This document shows positions 10,016-23,101 of a stretch of DNA of 64,000 bases, one piece after another. Every line of letters starts with the position of its first letter. Within the stretch, counting starts at the first letter, position 1. A program made the position numbers and the translations under genes. This DNA is from Hsuehochloa calcarea (Eukaryota > Streptophyta > Magnoliopsida > Poales > Poaceae), in contig CM070613.1 of assembly GCA_036346395.1 (NCBI GenBank), forward strand, positions 18,780,818 through 18,844,817, written 5' to 3'. The notes beneath the pieces were generated by a model that did not search any database, was not told the DNA's origin, and saw nothing but the letters and a program-made list of their open reading frames with translations.

Positions 10016-10700
10016 CCTGGTGTGCTCTACGTCCTGAATCCCTTCACCATCCAGAGTTAATCATGAAGCTTGCTCAGTGCCTAAATGAAAACATGAGACA
10101 AAACAATGAAAATCTTGACAAGAAAACTTGTAAATGCCGAAGAGCATACCAAGTTTAGCAATGCATAAGCATTAAAATTACACCATCAGATGATAGCCAT
10201 AAAATTAATATGCTCCACTGAGCATATTATAAATACTAGCCCGGCGTATTAAGATGCACAAGGTCAGGAGGTTGAATTAATGCATCATGCATGTCAAACA
10301 CAAAAAAGCTGGAATCGAAGATCTTGATAGCTGAAGGACTAATTTTTGTCGGTGAACACAGCTAGGAAAGGAAAAATACAAGAAATATAGATCAGAGCAA
10401 CGGGTTCGCAGAACCAACCTGTGCACTCGACATGGTCAACAAGCACTAGAGCATGTAAGTAGCCTAACCCACCAACTAAACGCAACCGGAGCATCCCAAA
10501 AGTGAGCGCATTTACACGAACTTGATGGGAGCTCGCGGCGAGATTTGGATTCGGTTGCTCGCAGCACAGGACAGAACAGAACGAATCAGGGGAAAGTGAA
10601 ATCGATACGGGGGCGCTCGGTTGGTGGGAACAGGAAGCAAGCACGGAGGTTGACCAAGAACGGGGGGGAGAGGGGAAGAGTACCTAAGCGTTCCACCGCC
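10016..10700 (-). other. 5' leader of the receptor-kinase gene with probable leader intron
   Basis: Upstream of the start codon the minus strand has a good acceptor (GTTTTCATTTAG, AG at 10081-10082) and, further up, a donor (CTTAG|GTACTC, GT at about 10681-10682). This fits a 5' UTR intron of about 600 bp and a GC-rich first exon beyond 10683. Splice calls are by eye. Confidence 0.45.
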
Positions 10701-11040
10701 GGTCACGTCGCGGCCGCTCGCCGATCCGGCCTCCCTACGTCGTCCCAGCCCGCCGAGCCGAGCCCGTCCTCGATCTCGCTGCCACCTCGCCCCCTCGTCG
10801 CCGATCCCGGCGACCCGGGCTCGCCGTCGCGCTCACCGCCAAGCACGGCAGGTCAAGCTCGCCGCTGATCCCGGCGTGTCGCGTTCGCCGTGGAGTGGTG
10901 GTGGTGGCGGTGTTAGGGTGGACTGCAGGTGGAGGTGGACTGAGTCGGGTAGGGGGCGGCGGAGTGGTTTGAGCCTTCGAGGGTTCGGGAGTGGTGGACC
11001 GTGACTGGAGTGGAGTGGTTTTTTATTATTTAATTTATTT
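10701..11040 (-). promoter_or_regulatory. Probable first exon and promoter zone of the receptor-kinase gene
   Basis: A GC-rich block (10690-10990) ends abruptly in AT-rich DNA from about 11020, the usual profile at a grass gene's transcription start read on the minus strand. No clear TATA box could be assigned. Confidence 0.35.
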
Positions 11041-11140
11041 TTTTTAAATAATATTTTAAAAATAATCTCCCAAAATTTATTTTTAATTCTAACTTCTTTG
11101 ATAGATCCGAAAGAGATTATCTTTAAAATATTTTTAAAAA
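11041..11140. repeat. MITE-like AT-rich foldback
   Basis: The arm 11041-11069 is close to the reverse complement of 11113-11140 (shared core GAGATTAT.TTTAAAA, with one gap and one or two mismatches) around a spacer of about 43 bp. Size and AT content fit a small foldback element in the receptor-kinase promoter. No duplication was identified. Confidence 0.5.
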
Positions 11141-12001
11141 TAGATTAAAAAAGTTCTGGAGTGGAATGCTGCTGATAGAACAAGAGTGGGGCAGATGGAT
11201 CACCCAGCTTAGTCAACTGACAGTGATTATTAAGAGCTTCGTTTTTTCTCTTTGAACGAGCTGGCAGTGACCGTGAGATGCAGTATTTGGCAGCGCTGTC
11301 AAAATAAACAGTAAAAAATCGCTCTTTACAATTTGTTAAAGAAACAAAAAAAAAAAGATACATGATCCAGTGAAATGCATTGCACTTATGAGCTTATGCA
11401 TGTTTTAGAGAGTTTAGATCCATGAACCACCTTTCGGTGGGCGGTGCGGTCGTGGTGGTGTGTGCGCACGACTGCATGTGCAGCCACCTTGGAATCTAAA
11501 ATAAAATTATCCATGCTCCTCTAATGAGCGAGCAAACATGAAGTGAGCGTCAACAACATACACAGACTGCCGACCAACACATGCAACATTCAGAAAGAAA
11601 GAAAGCAAAAAAAAAAAAAAAACAACGGAAATAGAATTGAGGAAAAGACCATGCACAACTTGAACTCGGCGATCCTCTTGCGGTGAGCTATTGAAGGCAT
11701 CTAAGCCGTGTAGTAGCTAGGCATCTAGATCTGTCTCTCGCGTGGACAGCAAGCTGCATTGCTACGCCCAGATGGAGATGCTCACTTTGAACCGTCGATT
11801 ATCCGAGATTTGACGGTGGGGATCGATCCACTATCTGAAATGGGATGGGATCGGATATACGCCCGGTGCGGGTGCATTATCCAAACCCAGGTCACTTGAA
11901 ACATACATCATTCGATGAACCATAAAAGCCGGGAGGTCGCGAAAGCTACTGTGTGTCTGGTCTGGTCAAATGGATTCATTGGGCTGAAAAAAGAAATATA
12001 C
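11141..12001. other. Intergenic, no gene seen
   Basis: Mixed-composition DNA with an A tract at 11607-11622. No credible coding frame or terminal repeats were found. Confidence 0.5.
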
Positions 12002-12384
12002 ATAGGGTCTGTTTGTTTAGACTTAGGTTTTTTTGGCTTATAGCTTAAAACCAGTTTTTTGGCTTAATTGGCTTATAAGCCCCCTAGCTTTTAAGCCAAG
12101 CTTTGGTGTTTGGTAATATGGCTTTTTAAAGGATGTTGGCTTATTGAAGTTGTGTGTGAAGGATAAAAAGTCTGAATTGCCCTTGAGGGTTTGAAGGATG
12201 TTTTTAAGGATGAATTTAAACTTATTTTTGCATGGGATTTGTAACTATGACGATACGTGCAAGTGTACATATGAAACAAAAAGAGTTTTGCTTGTTCGTG
12301 CATATATTAATTATGGATATTACGTAATGAAAGAAATTAATGTAGAAATACATAGCCAGCCAAACTAAATAATATCCGATCATA

Positions 12385-13733
12385 TCATAAATAATGTAAT
12401 CTTTTTATTCTCGTGAGGCCATTAAAGAAGTAGCAATCTTTGTCACGAAATACACCCATATCTCTATCATCGATTGTCGATCCATTGACACCGTGCCCTC
12501 CAAATGAACCGATTTTATGATCGCTTGGGTCATAATCTTCATCAAGATCACATCTCTCGAAAAGCTCATCACGTAAAGCACTATCTCGGATAAAGTTGTG
12601 TAGTGCTATACATGCAATTATTATTTTTGTTTGAATCTTCATTTTGTAACTTGGCAAAGCCAACAAGATTCTCCATTTCATCTTCAACACGCCAAAGGAC
12701 CGCTCAATCACATTGCGAATGGACGAGTGAGCGTGATTGAACACCTCATATTTTCCACTTGGTTGTCGACCATGGCGAAATTCTGGTAGATGATACTTTT
12801 GTCCTTTATAAAGAGCTAGATAGCCCTTTCGATTGGGATAACCCGCATCAACAAGGTAATATTTTCCTACATACATGTAACACACAAATATTGACATTAA
12901 AAAATAGAAAGGCTATCATAATATTTAATTATATTATTAAAGAAGCATAGTACCTTCAGGAGGATGTGGAAACCGGTTTGAGTACTTGTCCAAAGTGTTA
13001 TTGAAAATCCTTGTGTCATGTGTCAACCCGCCATCCGCAACAACAAAGGTAAACCTCATGTCAAGTCACACACGCCATCACATTTTGAGACGATATCCAT
13101 GGCGACCAAGGTGTGAGCAACTCCGCTCATCCGCCTGAACAACAACCGTACATGTGTGCTATCAATTGCACCTATACAATTGTTAAAATGAGGCGTGAAA
13201 CGATTATCTTGAAGTCTTGGATACACTGCTAGAACTCCGGATCCATTGGTCTAATATTATCTTCGGATAAAAGATAGACACACTGCAAGACTTCACCAAA
13301 TTTTCTATTGATTGTTTCTGTGGACCTTTTGAAGCGGTTTTGAACTTGACTAACTGACTGAGGGCCCCCAACTGTCCACAAAAATATAGCCAAAGATTCT
13401 ATGGAGGTCATAGTCCTAGTTGATTTCAAGCCATAATTTCCAACCAATGTTTCATGCAAACTATCAAAAACAGCCTACTCATTCTAACATCGAGTAACAA
13501 TCTCTCTCATCGCTTAGTTGCTCTACAACCCATTCATAACCAATCGAGTGGTTGTCGCCTCTCCTTTTGTTTAGGTAAGTGTCGTAGTAGTACATACCTA
13601 CATAACCAGCTGTTGTAACAAAATCCTGAAATGGTAACTTCCTCTTTTTTGTTATTTCGATGTCATCTTCTATCAAACCGCTATCAGTGTCACTATCACT
13701 GGTTGAACCATCAATATCACTTGATGAGCTCAT
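12385..13733 (-). pseudogene. Harbinger DDE transposase, frameshifted
   Basis: The C-terminal frame (12385-12866 after splicing) has the family's YLVDAGYPNRKGYLALYKGQ block and the catalytic glutamate in IRNVIERSFGVLKM. An intron at 12867-12953 (GT-AG) separates it from HPPEG. Upstream, GAIDSTHV and THDTRIF supply the two aspartates, so the DDE triad can be traced. N-terminal pieces are 13479-13733 (acidic start, CYSML) and 13229-13459 (LHETL...SIESLAIFLW). These pieces lie in different frames: two one-base losses near 13470-13485, a stop near 13229 and another shift near 13130. The transposase is therefore inactive as written. It would normally cut and rejoin element ends together with the Myb-like partner. 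Confidence 0.85.
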
Positions 13734-13893
13734 CTACAAATAATAACAATGATCAGTAACATAGAACATAATATAAACTAATGTAGAACACAATGCAAGG
13801 TAACAATAATATGAGTACAATATTAATAGTTTCAACAATTACATAATCATCACCAAGTAGTTTTCAAAATGAAAAAGAACTACTAAAAAAAAT

Positions 13894-14827
13894 CTAATCT
13901 TTCTTCATCTTGATATCAAACATCCTCCTGAGCCAATTCATCTTTACTTCATTGGATTTCATAGTGACAAACACTTCCCGATTTTCTAGTTTAGTAAAGA
14001 GCCTTGTAGCAATGAAGTGTTCATCACTTCCTTCTACTACCCCTGCCTGAATAGCTATATCCATAACATCCGCTATAGATGGACCACTCTGAACAGGGCC
14101 TTTTGCCATAATATCCACCATGCGCTTGAAATCCCTAGCTATGGGATTGTTCTTGTTCTTCTTTGGGCTACGATTAATATTATTAGCTCTACGCTTCGCA
14201 GCGAGCTTGGGTTTCAAGCAAACGGCCTCATTATTCTCAGCATCGGTGGCGGCGTCTTCCTCGCCATCCTCCGAACAATCAATGTCCACAACGGTTTGGT
14301 CTTCCTGAGTAGGCTCACCCGGGATGGCTGAAGTGTTACCTGTGACATGAGCCTTGTCAAACATACGATCCATATCATCCAGGTTCTCAAGTGGTCCATC
14401 ACGAAAATGTTTAGGATATTGCTGAAAATTTTAAACAATGACTGAAGTTAGCATAAATTAAAATATGACATCATACACATTAATGAATAGATGATTCTAC
14501 AATTAATACCTTGTGCTCCTTCCACCAAGCGTCAGATGCTGATATAGTTCCTTTTTGATAATCCCAACCTAGCCCAGTTGCTTTTTGTTTCAAATCATTC
14601 CACAAGTTGTATTCTTTCTTTAATGCTTCCCACTTATTTTTTAGTTGTTTTTTATCGTGCTTTTTCCCTGTCCTTTCATAGAACTTCTTCTGGTGGTTCT
14701 TGTAACCCGTGGTATTCAAACATCCTAATGTTCTATTACCATCTCCAACTTCCTCAACACAGATCTGACAAAATGCCCTGTTGCCAAATGTATCCCAATT
14801 TGCCTTGCTGATTGCAACTAGTTCCAT
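13894..14827 (-). CDS. Harbinger ORF1: Myb/SANT-like DNA-binding protein
   Basis: Exons 14510-14827 and 13894-14421, joined in phase 0 across a GT-AG intron (14422-14509), give an uninterrupted 281-residue protein. The first exon is a Myb/SANT-like (Myb_DNA-bind_3) domain with the diagnostic order FCQICVEEV, FYERTGKKHDKKQLKNKWEA, GLGWD, DAWWKE. The second exon has an acidic linker (DCSEDGEEDAATDAENNE), a basic stretch (KRRANNINRSPKKNKN) and a helical tail. In PIF/Harbinger elements this protein binds the ends and helps bring the transposase to DNA. The frame is intact here while the transposase is broken. It was possibly retained by recent activity in trans, or simply spared so far. Confidence 0.85.
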
Positions 14828-16030
14828 CTATACAATTTACAGGATGATTTATAATTTGTAAGGGCATAATATAATGATATACAAAACTAAACCTAGAACA
14901 AGGCAGAAACTTGTATAACAATAAGAATGCAAACATAATGATATGAAAGGCATTCAGAACATAAAATTCAAATTTTCTGGATACCAAACCTATCTGAACT
15001 CAAGTTTCAAAATGTAATACCAAACCTGAGATATCAAAATGTAATACCAAATTTTCTGGATACCAAACCTTTCTGAACTCAAGTTTTCTGGTAAACATAC
15101 AATTTACAATCTGAACTTTACTGGATATCAAAACTGAAAGGCATTCAAAATGTAATACCAAACCTATCTGAACTTTACTGGATACCAAACCTATCTGAAC
15201 TCAAGTCTGACTCTAACTATCATTCAAATTCATGAAAGGCAAACAACATTGAGCTGATATCAATCACACTGATATCACTGATACAAATCCAATCTTGCAA
15301 ATCCATACAAAGAGGACAGGCATGCAATTCAGAAGCAATGTCGAACTGAACCAGTAACCTGGATTACAATGCCAAACATTCAAACATTCAAACTTAGCTC
15401 GACTGGAATAATTTCATTAAGTAGTAATTACATGGCAAATTAGAATAGGACATTCCTTCTCCTTTCACTTATGATGAAATGGACAAATGCATATACCTAC
15501 ATCATACTTCTAAAAAACTGCTGGTATATTCTATAAACACTATCTGCCAAAGCCTGGATTACAATGCCAAACATTCAAACTTAGTCAGTTCTTGTGCCTC
15601 CACCCTGCGCTGAGTTGTAATTCAAACAGTGTCAATTCAATCTACCAAAGCCTGGATTACAATGCCAAACATTCAAACATTCAAACTTAGCTCGACTGGA
15701 AGAACCGGAGAAGGCCAAGGCTAACAAGATCCTTGTTGTATGCAAGCTGATGCATTGTGTCAAAGAACAGACAAGTAACAGCAGCTCCTTCAGAAGTCAG
15801 AACTACTACTACTACAAAACTACATCATGTCAGTTTATAGATTGTATTGAACATGAATTTGTCATGTTCTTTTACATCTACTAGTTCTATAGAGCAGTTC
15901 TTTCTTTTGACACCATTGCCAAAAACAAAAGTGTGCTGGAGCCCAGGAATCATCAAAAACCTAGTTGCCTAGGATCATCAAAAACGCAGTTGAAGACAAC
16001 TGCTAACATGGATAAGTTGAATCTCCCTAA
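14828..16030. repeat. Non-coding Harbinger interior with dispersed direct repeats
   Basis: A segment of about 45 bp (GGATTACAATGCCAAACATT... CTCGACTGGA) occurs at 15360-15405 and 15653-15701, with a partial copy near 15556. A second family of short repeats (TGAACTCAAGT, AATGTAATACCAAAC) fills 15000-15200. No coding frame is credible. Confidence 0.6.
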
Positions 16031-16540
16031 TTTACCTGTTTGGAAAGTAACCGGCGCCGGTGGGGGAGGTGATGGAAGCTGGCGGCGTCAGGTGGAGGAG
16101 ATGGGAGGCGACACCAGTGGGGGAAGAGATGGGAGGCGGTGGCGTCGGTGGGAGAAGAGATGGGAGGCGGCAGCGTCGGTGGGGCAAGAGAGGAAGGCGA
16201 CGGCGGTGGGGAGCCTCGGCGTGGGGGCAAATGAGGAGGCGGCAAGGAGGCGGCAAGAGAGGGGCGGCGCGCTGGGAGGAGATGGGAGGCGGCGTCGATG
16301 GGAGAAGAGATGGGAGGTCACAAGGCGTCGGTGGGGCAAGAGAGAGAGGCGGTGGGGGAGGAGGTGCCTGTGCCACAGGAGGCGGCGGCCACGGATGGGA
16401 GCTAGCCGGACGGGAAGGGAGGGGAGGGGAGGGGAAAAGGGGTGGGAGCGGAAGAGCCTACGGGAGGGGTGGGAGTGGAGGGGAGGGGGAGGGGAGGGGG
16501 AGCGACGGGAGGGTGAGAGGAAAAAACCTGAGAGATCCAC
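16031..16540. repeat. Purine-rich GGAGG low-complexity block
   Basis: A strongly strand-asymmetric run of G/A-rich words (GGGAGGCGG, GGGAGGGGAGG) inside the right part of the Harbinger element. It opens frames on both strands, but these are compositional artefacts. It may be the 5' leader of the minus-strand ORF1. Confidence 0.65.
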
Positions 16541-16765
16541 GTTTATATACGAGTGGCAATTTGAGGGTAATTTCAACGAAGTTTAGTGGTAAAGTGGTAT
16601 TTCATTCCGCAAAAGCCAAAAAAAGCACCTAACTCATGGCTTATGTCTTTTAGGCTTAAAATGGCTTAAATATTTTTTAAGCTGGATGAAAAAACCACCC
16701 CTTCGTTTAGGCTTAGGCTTTTTTGCTTATAAGCCAGGCAAAAAGCCTAAACAAACAGGCCCATA

Positions 16766-19700
16766 CTACTATCCAGGAAGATAAGAGTTGACCCAATTAT
16801 AACATGAGCGTTTTGGTTTGAGTTTTGACTATTCCATTCGCATTTAATTGGGCTGGAGTCTATATATTACCTATGCTCCAAAACTAACCAAAATGCTCCA
16901 GTCAACCCTCGTCCTCTATTCAACATGTGTAGTGAAAACTATTTTATTTTAAACACCAAATCAACATAAAAAAAAATTCTCACTGAAAACTTAGGGAAAT
17001 ACTGAATTAGTCTATGCATGCCCCGTGTCACCCTTAAGAATTTCAAGTTTAAACTCGAAATGGGTTATGTCAAACGAGAAAACGAAATATGATAATTCAG
17101 TTTACAAGAGAACCACTCTTAGTGACGGTGTGTGTGTATACCTGTAATTAAAAAAAGAAAAAAGGTGTATAGGCATCTCCCAGATGGTTATGTCCCAAAA
17201 TCATCCAAATGTTAGGCCCTGCGATCAAAACAAACGTCCGTCCGATCAAATGGTCATAACAACCCACCCAATCGACCAATGAAGCAAGCCTGGATCCAAC
17301 GATCCGTCAACTAGTTTTGTCTTCCCGGTTTGAAGGAAAAAACATGCCTTTTCTGGTCTAAGACGGGCCAAAAACTTGTGGCACAAGAAAAATAGAGGCC
17401 GCAAAATTGCACTGCTCACCCATGATCCAACTTGCGACCAAGGTTGGATCCATGGGCCCCCCGCTAAATAGAACGCCTTGGACCCACCTGCCATTAAAAA
17501 AACAACAGGAAACATAAGGCCGAGAGGTGATGAACAGCGATCTATTGTCAGTTCAAAAGAAAAACATCCATGGGGAGAGAGAAAATAAAATGATCTGAGT
17601 TCCAGTTTGTCCCCCCAAAAAAAAAAAAGAGATCTGCATAATGTTCCTAAAAATAACATCGTTAGGCTACTCTGCTCCATTAATCACCATCTAGCTGGTT
17701 GCTACTCTCCCAAGGGTTCTCCTGACGCTCTTCTATCAGAATCCATTTGATCCACCATTCTGCTGCTTGTTGCTATCCCAAGGTCTCTATATTGCTCTTC
17801 AATCAGAATCTGTGGATCAAAAAAGAAGGAACAAAAGTTATTTGCAAAGTCTTCAAACCTACAATAAAGTGACAAACAGGCAAAACAAAAAAGATTGGAT
17901 GGAGATAAATGCCCAATGCTGCTTGCTCAGAAACTCGTTTGAGGGGAAAAAAGAGAGATTTGATATTTTTTAAAAAAATTATGTTGCCCCCTACCTAAGC
18001 ATTATTTATATGAATCATTTACTTGTTCAGATATAGCAGTGTGTTCTTTTGTATACTGCAGTCTGACCATTCGCATACCCAACTAGAAGGGAAAGGAATG
18101 AATCAGCAGGTTAATCAGCCAAAGTACTCTGATCATTTCTCATGACCAAAGAAGTAAAAACAAATCTGTAGGAGTTTGTCACACCTTATCTTCTATTTTT
18201 GCAACTCAATTGATAAGGACATAGTATATAAATCTAGTAAAGAACACGGACAAGAAAATCAACTGAAAGGGCACAGTTGATAATACCATCACCCGAACCA
18301 GATTTCAATCAACTAAAGTACAAGGTAAGGGTATTGAAAAATGGAACATAAAAATACACTTAACCATCTGGTACTAGCAGGAACACTTGCACAACTCACC
18401 AATATATCAATCGTATAAGAACTAAACTAAAACATCACAAAGCTCAAAACGTACCAATTGGCCTAAACTCTGAGAGAAGACATCTATATAAAATCAATTG
18501 CACTGAAAGAAAATAATTTGAAAGCTCCCCACACTGAACTGTCTACTAAACTCTTCTTCTGTGCATTCTAAGCTGCACAAATAATCCACTAAGAAATAAA
18601 AATCTGGTTGTGTTTCATGAGAAATTTACTCTTGTTTCTAATCTAAAAAAACTAGCTTAACTGAACAATGTTAATTTTCTAATCTAACAAAACCAGCTTA
18701 ATTGATAAAACTCATTAGACAAAACTGCCAACAAAGCACACATCCGTAAGCAAACAAAACAACTTGGGATAACCCCAAAAAAATGTTTGAAATTCATAGA
18801 CTCGAATAAACTTCAGAAAACATGCTGAAAACCATACATTTTTTATACTAACTTTTAAAACGAAAAAAAAATACTATGACTCTGATTACACTAACCTAAG
18901 CTGTAGGCACATCAAAATATTTCTTAACTAACTGCAGAAAAATATCTTTCTAGGGGAACAAAACTCTGTACTATCAGTATTAAAAGATTATAGTGTCAAA
19001 GAAACAGCTTCCAGGTTACTGGTACTAATTAGCACTAACTCAGAAAAACATGGGCAAGAAAGTACTGAAAATATGTTACACTAGAACAATTGGTACTGAT
19101 CTTTTGAACAAAGTATGCTGCTTGACAACCATGAAGTAGACACTACCTGTCTTTTGCAAATCATGTACTTGTCTCAGACAAAACACACAAAGAAGTGGAG
19201 AGACAAAACATTTGGATTTGCAATATGAATCATGTACTTGTCTCAACAGTACTTGTCTCTCAACTTTTTCTCAGACAAAACACACACTGAAATGGAGAGA
19301 TAAAGCATTTGGATTTGCACTAACAAAATATTACGATTGATCAGATAATAGCTTGTCTTACAAAAAACGTAGATCTAGACACCTAGTACTGCCCAAATGT
19401 CTAGTATTGCTGAAAACTCTACTTTGCAAACTCAGAGAGACAATGTAACCTTTTCATTTTGCTGAAAACCTGAAATTATTGATAAATGCTATGCAAAGTG
19501 GGAGCAGCAAAATTAATTACACTGAAAGGCTAGTGAACTTGTAGAGCTAGCTAGACGAAAAAAACCCCTGAAGTCTAAATCTCTGAGACCTACTGTCAGG
19601 TGATGAACGTTGGGAGCGAAGCCAGAAGGGAAGGATGAGGTCAGAAGGGTGTGGGTTACGCTTGGCTAGTTGTGGCTAGGAGGAATTACAAGCAAACTAT

Positions 19701-20237
19701 AAATAGAAGGTATTATCCTTCCTAAAAAGCCGATACTAATTGGACTCTTCCTAATATCCTCTTTCCTGATTTCAATCTTCCTATTATACTAATTGGAATC
19801 TTCCTAACATACTCTTTCCAAATCTCAACCTTTCTATTTCGGATACAGAGGACTCTCAATCGGCATTTGCTACTGCCGGCTATGCTGTTGCTTTGGGATG
19901 TCGACCATAGACAGTGCCCCACATGACACCTACACACTGCTCTGCCTATTATTCTTAGTCAGGACAGAAATGGTTCGAAGCCATAGTCATGTATATACAA
20001 GATAAGTAACCAACTAGAAATGGAAAGGAGTGAATCATCAGGACCATTTGGCCATGCACTCGGACCATTCGGCCATGTACTCTGACCATTCCCATCATCA
20101 GTAAAATAAATGATTCTATCCAGTGAGACAAATCTGAAAAATATCAGAGTAGAAAAAAAAAATCAGAGATAAAATCTAAAGAAAGCACCTAAACCTTCTA
20201 GTTATATGACTTATATCTAGTGAGACTTGAAATTCGA
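16766..20237. other. Intergenic, no gene recognised
   Basis: About 3.5 kb of AT-rich DNA. Local duplications are visible: a TTGCTA...CTCTTC.ATCAGAATC unit at about 17697-17748 and 17769-17812, a GGACCATTTGGCCATG unit at 20039-20090, and similar text around 18050-18180 and 19990-20140. The longest frame (17246-17680, minus) has no recognisable domain. Probably decayed repeats. Confidence 0.5.
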
Positions 20238-22094
20238 TGTAGGACCGGAAAGGCGACTAGGGGGGGTGAATAGGCGCTTTCAAAACTTTCTCGCCTAAAT
20301 CAAAACCAACACGAACTTTACTCCTTTAGCTATGAAAGCTAAGAAGTTCAGTGAGCACACAACGGAAGCCTTGTGTTGGATTTGATAAACCCCTCAAGCA
20401 CACGACACAAAAGGAGAAAAGAACTCAATGTTCTTCATCGGGCACGCGCGTGTCCGACCAAGCTACCACGGCGGCCGGACCGACGGTCAAGCAATGTCCG
20501 ACCGCAACTAACCAATGGTCGGACGGTGGATAATGGTTCGACCCAAACCAATGTCTCGAATACACGGGCGGTCGAACCGCCGTTGAAAGGTTTGGCCGGA
20601 CCGGTAGAGTCCAAGATCAAAAACTCCACCCAAATCCAAAACGAAATTTGATCCAACTTTGATTCAACCAATAAAACTTGACCAAATTTCTAGCACACCT
20701 CCCTAATGATATTAGAGACCTATTTCTAGCGACGATCCGTCGATCCACTTCAGAATCGATCTCTCGAGATTTTAACAAAGAAGTGCTCAAACCCTAGAAA
20801 TGAGAAACTTGATTCAAGACTTGCTTGTGGGGTTTGATGATCTAGATGACTCTAGGAGTAATCCCACACATCAAAGCAAGATAAAGTAGGCCGAGAGACC
20901 AAGCATGAACCTTTGAATCAAGGAAGCACCAAAAACATCCAAAGAGAGAAGAACACAAAGGAGCAAATGATCTTTCAATTAAGCATCACAAGATTGTTCA
21001 TTCACAATAGATGCTTACAAAGCCTCTCCACCAAGGAGGGCAAGAGCTCAACAAAGAGCACACTCCAAACCCTAGTTCTCCTCTCCTCTCCTCCAAACCC
21101 TAGAAAAAGGAAGAAGGGGCTAAATGAATGCTTGCTTAGTTTTCCACCTCTCCCCTTCCTATTTATACTAGAGAGCTAGGGTTTCCCTTTTTGGGTCACT
21201 TACACATGGGACCCACACACAAATAACTCTTGAAGCAATCGCTCGCTTCACCACGTGTAGGTTGATCACGGTTCTCATCGACGCCAAGCCTCTCTTGTCC
21301 GAATCCCATCGAACCTCCCGAGACTCGCACCGATATCCGCACCGCCGATCCAACCAACAGTATCAACCACCCGCTCGATCCATCTTGTCCATCTCGCACC
21401 ATGCTTGTGTCACACGACCACCCGTATCCCCGATCGCTCGACCTCACTCTCCAAGCGTAGTCCCGATCCACTCACCGCTAACGCCGCTGACTGCAAGCTA
21501 CCCGCATGACAATAGACAAACAAATCGCTTCCGGAACAAGTTCTTCACAACTTGACCCACGCCGCCTTCAAGAATGCGATATACTACAATAAAGCATTGA
21601 AGTTCATATAATAACACACTCAAAATCAACTCAATGCAACACTTGGCTACCATTCAGGATCGTTGGCCCGATCACTTCATTGTGGCGGTCCGACCGATTC
21701 ATCTTGGCGGGACCGCTCCCACAACGGCGGCCGGACCGGTCCAAAGGACTTAGCCAAAATTCAAGCGAGAAATTCAAACCTTCTCGAAATTTCAATCGAA
21801 TAGAACTTTTGATCGGAGCTCCAAAATGATGGGACCACATCCAGAGACTTCACTTGCCTACACAACCTATTTTTGGCCCAACTCAAAACCCAAATCTCAT
21901 TAGAGCGGTCGGACCGCCACCATGGTTGGCCGGATCGCTTCCACGGCGATCGACCGCCTAAGACAACCGGCCAGACCGCCATGCTTCGACACCTTGGAGC
22001 AAAACCCGAAAACGCGAGATTTTGCAAACCAACAACGCCATTGCCAATTGACTCATCATCCTGAGATCGTGCACATATCCTCACGATATCCACA
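20238..22094 (-). mobile_element. LTR family A, copy 2
   Basis: A 1,857-bp block beginning TGTAGGACCGG and ending GATATCCACA, collinear with the solo LTR at 858-2670: the GGCGACTAG..GGGGGTGAATAGG start, AACTTGACC words, the minus-strand TATA at 21158-21167, the CCTATTTTTGGCCCA block and the GGTCGGACCG-type palindromes. Flanking pentamers (TTCGA and ATGTT) do not match and no primer-binding site adjoins. It is either a recombined solo LTR or one LTR of a broken element. Confidence 0.7.
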
Positions 22095-23064
22095 ATGTTC
22101 TTACTTTATCAAATCCTTATTTTCTATGTAGCATTTGGCACTAGAATTTGGATTGTATGTGCGACATATACAAGGTACTTGCATACTCACTTCAGTTTTG
22201 GATTACTATAACAACAAAACTCAATATGGCACTTGCACCAAACATGCATGATGCTAGGGGGATTATCTAAAGTTTAAAGTTTATCTTGGCAGCACAACAA
22301 ATAGATTCAATACAATTCAATAAAGCAAAGAGCAATGGATTCTGAATCGAAGGGTAATATACAAAACATGTATGTATATAGTTTTCAGATGTCATCTATA
22401 AATGCTTGTCCTAAGCTTTGTTGCTGCTAAAAAATATTCTAATTAAGAATATGCTCGAAATAAAAGGCAATGGTCCAGCATTTAAAACATTTTTCAGAAA
22501 ACTATACTTGATGATAGCTTCTCACTGACCTGTTTAGAAGTAATCCTTGCATAAAGGTACAAATATTTATTCGAAGTTTCTTTATATCAGTTGCTCTAAA
22601 AATCATGATAAAGAGTGTTAATTGGAGCATAGTTTGTTCGGCATAACAAGCATCAGGAACAAAACGACTCCTGAAATCGACCAAAAGTCATTTTTCGGGC
22701 TAAATCTGAAAATAATCTAACTACATAATCTAAGAATTTTACATGACAGCTCGTAAGTATGTAACAAAAAAATCACCACAAGACAAAAACGATACATTAG
22801 TTGAACATTGAAGAATTGGATCTTGTGAAATCCCTAGCCCGATACAACAAAAGAAGATAGTATGCAGCATTGCAGCGTTTGGATTCAAACAAAAAAAAAG
22901 CACAAACCACAAAAGGAATTTGGACTGGGAAGCACAGCAAACAATGCCGAATAAGCAAAAATGCACAGATACAATCCTTCGTGAGATCAACAGGACATAG
23001 ACAACGAGCTTCCCCCATCGCTTCCCTGTCCTCTCTCTCTATCATTATTCGCATCACAAATCCA

Positions 23065-23101
<37 letters not shown>

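Larger units (their letters stand above)
12005..16762 (-). mobile_element. PIF/Harbinger DNA transposon
   Basis: A 4,758-bp element with terminal inverted repeats: the left end GGGTCTGTTTGTTTAGACTT matches the reverse complement of the right end, GGGCCTGTTTGTTTAGGCTT, at 18 of 20. It is flanked by the 3-bp duplication ATA (12002-12004 and 16763-16765). Subterminal GGCTTATAAGCC words repeat near both ends. It encodes the two genes expected of plant Harbinger elements, both on the minus strand: a Myb/SANT-like protein and a DDE transposase. A trinucleotide duplication is typical, though TWA is more usual than ATA. Confidence 0.88.

Noticed and set aside
16027..16632. Four overlapping long frames on both strands
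   Set aside because: All arise from one purine-rich GGAGG tract; arginine/glycine or proline/serine runs only.
17246..17680. 144-codon minus-strand frame
   Set aside because: Hydrophobic, low-information sequence without a domain, signal or codon pattern of a grass gene; likely chance.
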